Source of the DNA: Anaerolineae bacterium
GTDB taxonomy: Bacteria > Chloroflexota > Anaerolineae > Aggregatilineales > UBA2796
Assembly: GCA_019637615.1 (NCBI GenBank)
Contig: JAHBVJ010000039.1
Location: 1-64,000 of the forward strand
DNA: 64,000 bases
Direction of reading: 5' to 3'
Of the stretch, positions 29,073 to 37,164 are shown in pieces. Position 1 is the stretch's first letter. Each line of letters starts with the position of its first letter. The position numbers and the translations under genes were made by a program. Under the pieces are notes generated by a model, which saw only the letters and a program-made list of their open reading frames with translations, did not search any database and was not told where the DNA came from.

Positions 29073-30104
29073 ATGCACAAGTTTCAACGTATTCTTCTTT
29101 CTCTAGTTGTGGCGGCACTGCTCGTCGTTGGTACGGGCGTAGCCACCAAAGCGCAAGACAAAACAGGCTGGCCTGAAACTTTCATCATCGGCGTGTACCC
29201 CGGTGACAACATTGAGAAGGCCATTGCCTCTAACCAACCGCTGGCGGACTATCTGACCAAGACGCTTGGTGTCCGTACCGTGATCATTACTGGCACCAGC
29301 TATAACGCCGTGATCGAAGCCATGCGCGCTGGTCGTGCAGATGCCTTCGAAGTCGGCCCCTTCTCGTACACGCTGGCGGCTGCCGTTGCCAACGCCGATG
29401 CTATCGCCGTTGCTGACTACAGCACGACCGTGAACTTAGAGCGTATCCCCGGCTACTACAGCGTCATGATTACCTTGAAGGGTTCTGGCATCAAGAGCAT
29501 CGCTGACCTGAAGGGTAAGACCTTCTCGTTCACCGATCCCGCTTCTACCAGCGGCTACTTGGTTCCTTCCAACGACATTATGGCTGATCAGAAATTCACG
29601 GATGTCTCGGAAATCGATGGCTTCGTTGGCAAGACTGTGTTTGCGGGCAATCATCCCGCCTCCGTACTCTCGGTTGCGCAAGGCAAGACGGATGCTGGTG
29701 CAACGTTTGATGACAACCTCGCGGATCAGGTCAAGGCTGGCGCTGCCAAAATTTGCGGTGCAACCGATGATCACGCCACTAACCCGTTCCACAGTGCTCT
29801 GACTCAAGAGCAGATCATGAAGTTCTATGACGAATGCCCAGATGGTGATGTGGTTGTTTTCCATCAGTCGCCCCTGATCCCGCAGACACCGTTCGCCATC
29901 AACAAGGATCTGCCTGAGTCGTTCAAGGCAGCCGTGACCGATGCGCTGCTGAACATCTATAAGGACACTGAGTTGGTGAACGCGTTGGGTCGCTATTACG
30001 TTGATCCGCGTACCATCAACAAAGAGTTGAAGACCATCGACGCGCTCTACGATCCTCTGCGTGAGATTGCCACGAATCTCAAGATCGACCTCACCAAGCG
30101 CTAA
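29073..30104 (+). CDS. phnD: Phosphonate-binding protein, first cassette
   Basis: 343 residues. A signal peptide of about 26 residues ends VATKAQ without a lipobox Cys. The binding-protein body has EVGPFSYTLAA and FTDPASTSGYLVPSN, the Ser-Thr-Ser loop that grips the phosphonate oxygens in PhnD-type proteins, followed by FAGNHPASVLSVAQGKTDAGATFDDN. AAGGAGAGA precedes the ATG. It is about as similar to the second PhnD as to distant relatives, so the two may prefer different phosphonates or phosphite. Confidence 0.92.
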   Translation: MHKFQRILLSLVVAALLVVGTGVATKAQDKTGWPETFIIGVYPGDNIEKAIASNQPLADYLTKTLGVRTVIITGTSYNAVIEAMRAGRADAFEVGPFSYTLAAAVANADAIAVADYSTTVNLERIPGYYSVMITLKGSGIKSIADLKGKTFSFTDPASTSGYLVPSNDIMADQKFTDVSEIDGFVGKTVFAGNHPASVLSVAQGKTDAGATFDDNLADQVKAGAAKICGATDDHATNPFHSALTQEQIMKFYDECPDGDVVVFHQSPLIPQTPFAINKDLPESFKAAVTDALLNIYKDTELVNALGRYYVDPRTINKELKTIDALYDPLREIATNLKIDLTKR

Positions 30105-30126
30105 AAACTACGCAACATCAAGTTGG

Positions 30127-30155
30127 GTCGGCGTGATATTCATTACGCCGACTTT
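30127..30155 (+). terminator. Intrinsic terminator after the first phnCED cassette
   Basis: GTCGGCGT (30127-30134) pairs with ACGCCGAC (30145-30152) around a 10-base loop, followed by TTTAGTT. It closes the first transporter transcript 23 bases after the phnD stop and directly precedes the second direct-repeat array. Confidence 0.75.
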
Positions 30156-30156
30156 A

Positions 30157-30200
30157 GTTGCCAGCCAGCTCACCTTCACATTAACGACAGTTAGCAGTAT
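30157..30200 (+). promoter_or_regulatory. PHO-box-like 11-bp direct repeats before the second phn cassette
   Basis: Hexamers at 11-bp steps: GTTGCC (30157), GCTCAC (30168), CATTAA (30179) and GTTAGC (30190). The last unit and its right flank, GTTAGCAGTATCC, match GTTAGCACTATCC in the first array at all but one base. The two cassettes thus appear to share a regulator. Confidence 0.5.
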
Positions 30201-30329
30201 CCACCTCGTCTTTTAACCATTTTCCCCTAAATATTCCCTGCGCCGTTCAACATCCGTTATTTCGACGCGAGTATTCTCTGTGCGGTTGATGCAGAACCTG
30301 TTTCGGGTGTAAGAGGGACTACCTGCCAT

Positions 30330-31181
30330 ATGCTCCAAATCACCGATGTCAAAGTTGTTTATCCAAACGGCAACGAAGCGCTGAAATCGATCAGTCTGAC
30401 GGCGCAAAAGGGCGAGATCATCGCCATCATCGGGCGTTCAGGCGCGGGCAAGTCCACGCTTCTACGCTGCATCAACGGCTTGCAGCGCACGGCGGCGGGC
30501 AACGTGATCCTTGATGGTGAGGACATCACCAAACTAAACGACCGCGAACTACATACGCTGCGTCGCCATATCGGCTTTGTCTGGCAAGAATATAACCTTG
30601 TTGATCGTCTGCCTGTGATCACCAACGTGTTGACCGGACGGCTTGGCTACAACCGCAACATGGGTAGCCTGTTTGGCTATTTTGACCGCAAGCATCGCGA
30701 GATCGCGTTGCGTAATATCGAGCGCGTGAATCTGTTACATCGTGCGCAGCAGCGTGCCGATAGCCTATCCGGCGGCGAAAAACAGCGCATCTCGATTGCC
30801 CGTGCCATCTCGCAGCAGCCCAAACTACTGCTGGCGGACGAACCGGTCGCTTCGCTCGATCCGGAGTTGGCATGGCAAGTGATGAGAGACTTGGCGCGCG
30901 TTGCCCGTGAAGACGGCGTGCTGACGCTGATCAATATTCATCAGGTCGATCTGGCGCGCGCCTTTTGTGACCGCATCATCGGCATCGCGCAGGGTGTGGT
31001 TGTCTTCGATGGCAAGCCGCTCGATCTGACCGAGCACATACTCGATGAGATTTACCGCTTCGACAAGCCCAAAAATGATGTGATTTCCAACTTGAGTGAC
31101 GAATTAGCGCGCCAGCGCATGAACGTTCCCATTCCATCTAACGCCACGCTTGGCGCGGCAACCGAGGTGACACGTGGCTAA
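30330..31181 (+). CDS. phnC: Phosphonate ABC transporter ATPase, second cassette
   Basis: A 283-residue ABC ATPase that is a close paralogue of the first PhnC: same start MLQITDVKVVYPNGNEALK, Walker A GRSGAGKSTLLR, signature LSGGEKQRISIARA and Walker B LLLADEPVASLDPE. The C-terminal tail after YRFDKPKND differs. It energises the second phosphonate transporter. Its stop overlaps the GTG start of phnE by 8 bases. Confidence 0.93.
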   Translation: MLQITDVKVVYPNGNEALKSISLTAQKGEIIAIIGRSGAGKSTLLRCINGLQRTAAGNVILDGEDITKLNDRELHTLRRHIGFVWQEYNLVDRLPVITNVLTGRLGYNRNMGSLFGYFDRKHREIALRNIERVNLLHRAQQRADSLSGGEKQRISIARAISQQPKLLLADEPVASLDPELAWQVMRDLARVAREDGVLTLINIHQVDLARAFCDRIIGIAQGVVVFDGKPLDLTEHILDEIYRFDKPKNDVISNLSDELARQRMNVPIPSNATLGAATEVTRG

Positions 31182-32127
31182 CCTCGTAAAAGTCGAATCA
31201 GCCCCCGCCGCTATCGACAAAGAAAAGATCAGCGATATTCGTGATCGGTTGCTAAATCCCTTCCCGCGCCTCAGTCTTGGCTCACTGTCGCTAATTCTGC
31301 TGACGATTGTCATCCTGTGGTGGGCAGCGTCGGGCGTGCAGCCAGATTGGGAACAGATCAATCGCGGTAAGACGCCCCTCGACGCGATTATCGAGTTCGT
31401 TGGCAATCTATTCCCACCACAGTGGGAAATGCTGCACGTTCACATCGGTACCGACGCCAACGGCGCGATTACCGTCCAGCAAGATACCAGTTTGCAGTTG
31501 GAAAAAGACCTCGATTATCAATTCCAATATCCCCTTGTCCTCAAATTTATCGTGGAAACCATCCAGATGGCGCTGATCGGGACGATTGTTGGGGTGTTTC
31601 TGTCCTTTCCGTTTGCGCTCTTAGCCGCCCGCAATACCGCCCCCAATCCAGCTATCTACTACGTGACCCGTTTGATCCTGAACGCCATTCGTTCAGTGCC
31701 GGAGATCGTCTGGGCGTTGATCTTTGTGGCAGCGGTCGGGCTTGGCCCCTTCAGCGGCGTGCTGGCGCTGGCAGTCGCAGGCATCGGCTCCAAAGGCAAG
31801 CTGTATGCGGAAGCGATTGAAGCCATCGATCCGCAGCAGGTGATGGCGGTACGGGCAACGGGCGCAGGACGCTTACAAGTCTTCGCTTATGGCGTAGTGC
31901 CACAAGCGCTGCCGCTGGTGCTGTCGTACACGCTGCTCAGTTTCGAATCCAACGTGCGTGCCGCCACCATCCTCGGCTTGGTTGGCGCGGGTGGAGTCGG
32001 ATTTTTGCTCACCAAGTACCTGAACTTGTTCCAGTTCAAGGAGCTGATGGGAACGGTGATTTTACTCGTCGTGGCTGTCACTGTCATCGACCGTTTCAGT
32101 GATTATCTGCGCAAGAAATTCATCTAG
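31174..32127 (+). CDS. phnE: Phosphonate ABC transporter permease, second cassette
   Basis: 317 residues starting at a GTG that overlaps phnC. It has about six membrane helices and the EAA loop EAIEAIDPQQVMAVRATGA. Compared with the first PhnE it carries an extra hydrophilic stretch of about 20 residues after the first helix (around residues 85-110, HIGTDANGAITVQQDT), probably exposed outside. It forms the channel with the second PhnC. Confidence 0.92.
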   Translation: MANLVKVESAPAAIDKEKISDIRDRLLNPFPRLSLGSLSLILLTIVILWWAASGVQPDWEQINRGKTPLDAIIEFVGNLFPPQWEMLHVHIGTDANGAITVQQDTSLQLEKDLDYQFQYPLVLKFIVETIQMALIGTIVGVFLSFPFALLAARNTAPNPAIYYVTRLILNAIRSVPEIVWALIFVAAVGLGPFSGVLALAVAGIGSKGKLYAEAIEAIDPQQVMAVRATGAGRLQVFAYGVVPQALPLVLSYTLLSFESNVRAATILGLVGAGGVGFLLTKYLNLFQFKELMGTVILLVVAVTVIDRFSDYLRKKFI

Positions 32128-32152
32128 CACTATGTACAGGAGAGACTCGCAT

Positions 32153-33181
32153 ATGAAGGCATTTCGCACTATTGTACTATTGGCTGTTGCTGCTGCCCTG
32201 TTGATTGGTGGCTCCAACCGTCCCGTCGCCGCGCAAGAAGACCGCGCGGGTTGGCCTAGCAACTTCATCGTCGGCATTTTCGCGGGTGAAGATCCCGGTA
32301 AAGCGCTCAGCGGCTTCGAGCCGGAACGCGCCTATCTCGAAGAAAAACTCGGCATCCGTACCATCATGTACACCGGTGGCAGCTACACCGCCGTGATCAC
32401 CGCCATGAAGGCTGGTCGCGTGGATGGTTTTGAAGTCGGCCCCTTCAGCTACCTGCTTGCAGCTCAGGAAGCCAACGCCGAAGCCCTCGCCGTGCAAGCC
32501 GCTGGTACGACCAAGTCGGGTGCGCTCGTCAATCCTGACATCAAGCCCTACTACTACAGCGTGATTGTCACCAAGAAGAAGTCCGGCATCAAGACGCTGG
32601 CTGATCTCAAAGGTAAGTCGTTCAGCTTCGTTGATCCTGCCTCGACTTCTGGCAATCTGATGCCCCGTACCCTGATCATCAAGGAAACTGGCCTTGATCC
32701 TGATAAGGACATGAAGACCATTTTCGCGGGTTCGCATCCCACCTCCGTAACCGCCATTTGGTCTGACAAGGTAGACGCTGGCGCGACCTACATCGGCAAC
32801 CTCGTCACGATGGCGAACGAAGGTCAGGTTGACCTGTGCTGGTTCAGCGACGGCGTGATCGATGAGAAGCGCAGTGCCGACGACCTCGCCACACTGTACG
32901 ACACCTGCAAGGATGATCAGCTCGTCGTCATCGCCATGACCGACCCCATCCCCAACACACCATTCGCCGTTAACAAGAACCTGCCGGAATCCTTCAAGAA
33001 GGCGGTCAAGGATGCCCTGCTCGCCATCAAGGACGACCCCGAACTGGTCGCCAAGCTCGGCAACTGGTACGTTGATCCCGCCGCCACCGACACCAGCCTG
33101 AAGGCCACTGACAACTTCTATGATGGTCTGCGCGACGTTGCCAAAACGCTCGGCCTAGAGCTGAAGAGTTTGGTTAAGTAA
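32153..33181 (+). CDS. phnD: Phosphonate-binding protein, second cassette
   Basis: 342 residues. The ATG at 32153 is chosen because AGGAGA lies nine bases upstream and the signal peptide begins there (MKAFRTIVLLAVAAALL), ending PVAAQ without a lipobox. Body motifs: EVGPFSYLLAA, FVDPASTSGNLMPR and FAGSHPTSVTAIWSDKVDAGATYIGN. The phosphonate-gripping DPASTSG loop is the same as in the first PhnD, but flanking residues differ widely, so another ligand range is plausible. Confidence 0.92.
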   Translation: MKAFRTIVLLAVAAALLIGGSNRPVAAQEDRAGWPSNFIVGIFAGEDPGKALSGFEPERAYLEEKLGIRTIMYTGGSYTAVITAMKAGRVDGFEVGPFSYLLAAQEANAEALAVQAAGTTKSGALVNPDIKPYYYSVIVTKKKSGIKTLADLKGKSFSFVDPASTSGNLMPRTLIIKETGLDPDKDMKTIFAGSHPTSVTAIWSDKVDAGATYIGNLVTMANEGQVDLCWFSDGVIDEKRSADDLATLYDTCKDDQLVVIAMTDPIPNTPFAVNKNLPESFKKAVKDALLAIKDDPELVAKLGNWYVDPAATDTSLKATDNFYDGLRDVAKTLGLELKSLVK

Positions 33182-33211
33182 TCGTAAAATCAATTCGTGG
33201 GTAAATATGTT

Positions 33212-33247
33212 ATGGTGGTTGGGTCGTTCGACCAACCACCATTTTTT
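33212..33247 (+). terminator. Strong intrinsic terminator between transporter and C-P lyase genes
   Basis: The arms 33212-33226 and 33229-33242 form a 14-bp stem with one bulged G, closed by a tight GTCG-TT-CGAC tip and followed by a T6 run (33242-33247). It ends 10 bases before the phnG start, so phnG-M expression needs read-through or an internal promoter. Confidence 0.85.
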
Positions 33248-33257
33248 CGGAGTCACG

Positions 33258-33686
33258 GTGACTAATCGACAGTATTCCCAGAGCGAGTACCTCAGCGTCC
33301 TCAGCCAAGCTCAAGTTGAGCCATTGAAACTACTAGCCGAAGCCGTTATTCCGGCGTTGGAACCGATCACCGTCATCTACAACCGCACCGGGCTGGTGAT
33401 GCTGCCCTACCGCGACTCAGCACAGGGCAGCACCTTCCATCTGGGCGAAGTCCTGATCGCGGAAGCGCGCATCCAAGCGGCAGGCGCGGAAGGCTACGGC
33501 GCGTGTCTCGGTCACGATCTGGAACAATCCTTGGCAATCGCCATCCTCGACACCGCGTTGACGGTTGGGCAGCATGTCGAGCCGATCACCGCCTTCATCG
33601 CAGCACAAGCGCAGTTGCAGCATGAGGCACAAGAATCGCTGCTGCGTAATGTGGAAAGCACCCGCGCCGAAATGGAGACGTTCTGA
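33258..33686 (+). CDS. phnG: C-P lyase core subunit PhnG
   Basis: 142 residues from a GTG at 33258 with CGGAG just upstream; an in-frame ATG at 33207 would place translation through the terminator stem and is rejected. PhnG forms part of the PhnGHIJ core, in which PhnI with PhnG and PhnH attaches the phosphonate to ribose 5-triphosphate at the expense of the adenine of ATP. The GEVLIAEARIQ and EGYGACLGHDLEQSLAIAILD segments are typical. Its stop overlaps the phnH start by one base. Confidence 0.9.
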   Translation: MTNRQYSQSEYLSVLSQAQVEPLKLLAEAVIPALEPITVIYNRTGLVMLPYRDSAQGSTFHLGEVLIAEARIQAAGAEGYGACLGHDLEQSLAIAILDTALTVGQHVEPITAFIAAQAQLQHEAQESLLRNVESTRAEMETF

Positions 33687-34246
33687 TGACGCCTGTTACG
33701 CCTGCCTTCACCGACGCTGAAGCCCACACGCGCGAAACATTCCTCGCGCTGATGTGGGCAATGAGCTATCCGGGGCGCGTGCATACGCTGCCTACGCCAG
33801 ACGATGACACCTTGGCAGCTTTTCAAGCCATCGGTGACACCTTGCTCGATCTCGAAGTCAGCTATTACACGCCAGACGCCGTGCTAAATCGCCATTTGCA
33901 GCGCACCACCAGCCGCTTCCTCGAACCATCGCAAGCGGGTTATTTATTTTTCCCCTCGGTAGGCGAAGATCACATCGCTGAACTCGCGCAGGCCAAGCTC
34001 GGCACCATGCTGTATCCCGACGAATCCGCCACCCTGATCCTCGGCTGCACCTTCGACGGTACGCCGATCACGCTAACTGGCCCCGGCGTCAACGGCACGG
34101 CACCGATCACGGTTGGATCGCTGCCTGCTGCTGTTTGGGACTGGCGCGAGAAAACCCGACGCTATCCGCTCGGTTGGGACATCATCCTTGTGGCGGGTAA
34201 TCAGGTCATCGGCATACCGCGCAGCACCAGCATCGAGATGGGCTAG
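33686..34246 (+). CDS. phnH: C-P lyase core subunit PhnH
   Basis: 186 residues starting MTPVTPAFTDAEAHTRETF, followed by MWAMSYPGRVHTLP and, near the middle, YPDESATLILG and LTGPGVNG, the usual PhnH blocks. PhnH is a PLP-fold-like protein without catalytic Lys and is a structural and activating part of the PhnGHIJ complex. The start overlaps the phnG stop (TGATG), giving coupled translation. No residue loss is evident. Confidence 0.92.
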   Translation: MTPVTPAFTDAEAHTRETFLALMWAMSYPGRVHTLPTPDDDTLAAFQAIGDTLLDLEVSYYTPDAVLNRHLQRTTSRFLEPSQAGYLFFPSVGEDHIAELAQAKLGTMLYPDESATLILGCTFDGTPITLTGPGVNGTAPITVGSLPAAVWDWREKTRRYPLGWDIILVAGNQVIGIPRSTSIEMG

Positions 34247-34257
34247 GAAGGCGAATT

Positions 34258-35391
34258 ATGGTTTATGTAGCAGCCAAAGGTGGCGAACAAGCCATCCTGC
34301 ATTCGGAGCAGTTGTACCATTATCTGAACGGCGGTCTGAGCTTGGATCGTGTGCGCGACATCGAGCGCCATCTTCCCTATCTAATTGACCGCGTGATGGG
34401 CGAAAGTTCCTTGTACGCGCCTGAATTGGCGGCGTTGGCGTTGGCGCAGACCGGCGGCGATTTATACGAGGCTGTCCTGCTCCTCCGTGCCTATCGCTCC
34501 ACGCAGCCCCGTGTCGCCTACGCCGAACCCGTCATCGCGGATCGGATGATCACGCTGCGGCGCATCTCGGCGGCCTTCAAAGACATTCCCGGCGGGCAAA
34601 TTCTCGGCCCCTCGCTCGACTACAGTCACCGTCTGCTGCGTATGGATATTCTGGACGGCGCACAGGACACAGTAGCGCCGCCCGCTGCGGACGCCACCGC
34701 CAAACTCGCCTCGCCAACCTACCCGCTGGTCGCGGATTGGCATCGGGCGAACGGCGTGTTGCCCCACATCGAACCCGACGCTACCGATCCCGTCGCGCTG
34801 CCGGACATCACCAAAGATCCCTTGCTGATGCCCGCCCCGCGCGCGCACCGTTTGCAATCCTTAGCGCGGGCGGATTCGGGCGGCGTACTGGCGCTCGGCT
34901 ATTCGGTCATGCGCGGCTACGGCATGTCGCACCCGACGGTCAACGAACTGCGCCTCGCGCACGCCGATGTCGAGATCAAGCATCCCGTCACGGGTGAAGT
35001 GTTCAGCGCGGGCAAGGTACGCGTCAGCCAGTGCGAAGTCGTCACGGAAGCCAGCAGCGGCAAAAACGCCGGACACGGCAAGCGCATCGGCTTCGCGGCG
35101 ACGATGGGTTGGAACGAAGTCAAGATCATCGCCGCCTCCACGCTCGATCTCGCCATGAACGAATCCGATCCGCACCCCGCGCATAACGAAGAATTCGTCC
35201 TCTACCACACCGAAGCAGTGGAATCGTCGGGCTTCTGCATCCATTTCAAACTGCCGCACTACGTCACCTTCGCCAGCAGCATGGACGCCCTGCGCGGCGT
35301 GATGGCGCAAACCTACGGCGGCGATGCGCAAGCCGAAACAGCATCGAAAGAAGAACCTGTATCCAGCGCTGAGGCCGTGACAGGCAAATGA
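34258..35391 (+). CDS. phnI: C-P lyase core subunit PhnI
   Basis: 377 residues with the family blocks MVYVAAKGGEQAI, LALAQTGGDLYEAVLLLRAYRST, DIPGGQILGPSLDYSHRLL and EEFVLYHTEAVESSGF. PhnI is the nucleosidase-like subunit that swaps the adenine of ATP for the phosphonate. The metal-binding pair equivalent to E. coli His328/His333 is kept as His329 and His334 in IHFKLPHYVTF, at the PhnI/PhnJ interface. A 40-residue tail is extra. The stop overlaps the phnJ start (ATGA). Confidence 0.95.
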   Translation: MVYVAAKGGEQAILHSEQLYHYLNGGLSLDRVRDIERHLPYLIDRVMGESSLYAPELAALALAQTGGDLYEAVLLLRAYRSTQPRVAYAEPVIADRMITLRRISAAFKDIPGGQILGPSLDYSHRLLRMDILDGAQDTVAPPAADATAKLASPTYPLVADWHRANGVLPHIEPDATDPVALPDITKDPLLMPAPRAHRLQSLARADSGGVLALGYSVMRGYGMSHPTVNELRLAHADVEIKHPVTGEVFSAGKVRVSQCEVVTEASSGKNAGHGKRIGFAATMGWNEVKIIAASTLDLAMNESDPHPAHNEEFVLYHTEAVESSGFCIHFKLPHYVTFASSMDALRGVMAQTYGGDAQAETASKEEPVSSAEAVTGK

Positions 35392-36350
35392 GCGAACAAC
35401 CCATGAACACACAAACGCCTTCCCTCGCCGCCTTGACGCACCAGCGCCAAGATTACGCCTATGGCTTCTTGGACGATTTCGCCAAGCGCGAACTCCGCCG
35501 CCGCACGCTCAAGGCCATCGCTGTACCGGGCTATCAAGTACCCTATGCCAGCCGCGAACTGCCCATCGCGCGCGGCTGGGGCACGGGCGGCTTGCAAGTC
35601 ACCCTGAGCCTCGTCGGGCCAGACAGCGTCGTCAAGGTCATCGATCAAGGCGCGGATGACTCGGTCAACGCGGTCAATTTGCGGCGTTTCATCAGCCGCA
35701 TGAGTGGCGCACAAACCACAACGGACACCGTACAAGCCACCTTGATCCAGAGCCGTCACCGCATCCCCGAAGAAATCCTGCGCGAAGGCCAAGCACTCAT
35801 TTTGCAAGTGCCCGATCCCGAACCCTTGCGCGGCGTGGCGAAAGATACCTCGCTGGCGGCGCAGCTCCACGCTGATGCCGATTACGGGCAGATGTGGTTG
35901 GTGCTGTACGAGCAGTTGGTGCGCTATAACCAGTATGTACAGGGCGCGAGCTATCCCTCGCTCGTCAACGGGCGCTACGTGATCAGCCCTAGCCCGATCC
36001 CGCGTTGGGATACGCCCAAACTGCATCAAGCCCCGCATCTGACGCTGCTCTCGGCAGGGCGCGAAAAGCGCCTGTACGCCGTCCCGCCCTACACCGACGT
36101 TTATCCGCTGGAATTCACCGATGTGCCCTTCCGCGTGGAAGATCAGCGCACATGGGTGGATCGTGTTACGGGCGTGCTGCACAAATTCATGACCGAAATC
36201 CCGCAGCCAGACGGCTCCGTCCAGTACGAAATCTCGGATACGGGCTACATCGAAAAGCTCAAGCGCAAACTGAGCGATCCCAACGCGCCGCTCGGAGCCA
36301 CCTATTTTGACGACGAAGGGAAATTCTACATCGATGGCTATCTCAAGTAA
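35388..36350 (+). CDS. phnJ: PhnJ homologue without any cysteine
   Basis: A 320-residue full-length PhnJ by sequence: RRTLKAIAVPGYQVPY, GWGTGGLQVTLSLVG, VIDQGADDSVNAVNLR, QSRHRIPEEIL, VNGRYVISPSPIPRWDTPKL and AGREKRLYAVPP. PhnJ normally binds a [4Fe-4S] cluster, cleaves SAM and breaks the C-P bond through a glycyl and a thiyl radical. The glycyl-radical site is kept (Gly48 = E. coli Gly32), but the positions of Cys241, 244, 266 and 272 are Val257, Val260, Ile282 and Ile288, and no Cys occurs anywhere. A constant offset of 16 residues holds throughout, so this is not misalignment. The C-terminal tail of about 32 residues is longer than usual. The mechanism is therefore unclear. Confidence 0.93.
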   Translation: MSEQPMNTQTPSLAALTHQRQDYAYGFLDDFAKRELRRRTLKAIAVPGYQVPYASRELPIARGWGTGGLQVTLSLVGPDSVVKVIDQGADDSVNAVNLRRFISRMSGAQTTTDTVQATLIQSRHRIPEEILREGQALILQVPDPEPLRGVAKDTSLAAQLHADADYGQMWLVLYEQLVRYNQYVQGASYPSLVNGRYVISPSPIPRWDTPKLHQAPHLTLLSAGREKRLYAVPPYTDVYPLEFTDVPFRVEDQRTWVDRVTGVLHKFMTEIPQPDGSVQYEISDTGYIEKLKRKLSDPNAPLGATYFDDEGKFYIDGYLK

Positions 36351-37155
36351 CGGCAATCACCGCGTGTACACCGCGCCGCGCCTCATCCAGTCCAAGCCGT
36401 TGGTGCAGGTACGCGGCCTAGCCCGCAGCTATGGCAAGATCGCGGCGGTGGCGGATGTCAGCTTCGATGTTTATCCGGCGGAAATCCTCGGCATCGTGGG
36501 CGAGTCCGGTTCCGGCAAATCGACGGTACTGCGCCTGTTGAATCTCGAAGAACCTGCCACCGCTGGCACCTATTCGCTGGACATGCCCGGTTACGCAGGC
36601 GTCGATCTGTTCGCGCTGGATCGCTTCGCGCAGCGTGACGTGCGCATCTACAACATCGGGATCGTCTACCAGAATCCGCATTTAGGGCTGCGTATGAAGT
36701 ACACCAGCAGCGGCAACGTAGCCGAACGCCTGCTGATCACGGGCGAACGCACCTTCGCCACGCTGCGCCAAGCCGCCAAGGAATCGCTAGAAGCCTCCGA
36801 ATTCCCGATCAACCGCATGGACGACCAACCTAACAAGCTCTCTGGCGGGATGCAGCAGCGCGTGCAGTTAGCCAAAGCGATTGCCCTCAAGCCGCGTCTC
36901 CTGCTGCTCGATGAGCCGACGACGGGGCTAGATGTCTCGGTGCAAGCGCTGGTACTCGATACGCTCAAACGCCTCCAGCGCGAACGCCAGATCACCATCA
37001 TCATCGTCTCGCACGATCTCGGCGTGATCCGCATGTTGGCGGATCGTGTCATCGTGATGCGGCATGGGCGCGTGGTCGAGTCCGGCCTGACCGATCAGGT
37101 CTTGGAAGACCCGCAAGATGCGTATACACAGCAATTGGTTCATGCGAAGTTATAG
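36334..37155 (+). CDS. phnK: C-P lyase ABC protein PhnK
   Basis: 273 residues with Walker A GESGSGKSTVLR, Q-loop VYQNPHLGLRM, signature LSGGMQQRVQLAKA and Walker B LLLLDEPTTGLD. PhnK binds as a dimer on the PhnJ face of the core complex and drives turnover through ATP hydrolysis. The ATG at 36334 lies inside the end of phnJ (17-base overlap). A TTG at 36307 would lengthen it by nine residues. The N-terminus of about 25 residues before QVRGLARSYG is longer than usual. Confidence 0.93.
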   Translation: MAISSNGNHRVYTAPRLIQSKPLVQVRGLARSYGKIAAVADVSFDVYPAEILGIVGESGSGKSTVLRLLNLEEPATAGTYSLDMPGYAGVDLFALDRFAQRDVRIYNIGIVYQNPHLGLRMKYTSSGNVAERLLITGERTFATLRQAAKESLEASEFPINRMDDQPNKLSGGMQQRVQLAKAIALKPRLLLLDEPTTGLDVSVQALVLDTLKRLQRERQITIIIVSHDLGVIRMLADRVIVMRHGRVVESGLTDQVLEDPQDAYTQQLVHAKL

Positions 37156-37164
37156 AGGTTGCCG

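Noticed and set aside
33207-33257. Start of phnG at ATG 33207
   Set aside because: This stretch encodes the terminator stem and T-run; GTG 33258 has a ribosome site and fits the usual PhnG length.
36100-36350. A frameshift or sequencing error as the reason for the missing PhnJ cysteines
   Set aside because: The frame is continuous, homology holds on both sides of each lost Cys, spacing between the four positions is exact, and the family flank SDT-Y is kept after the third site.
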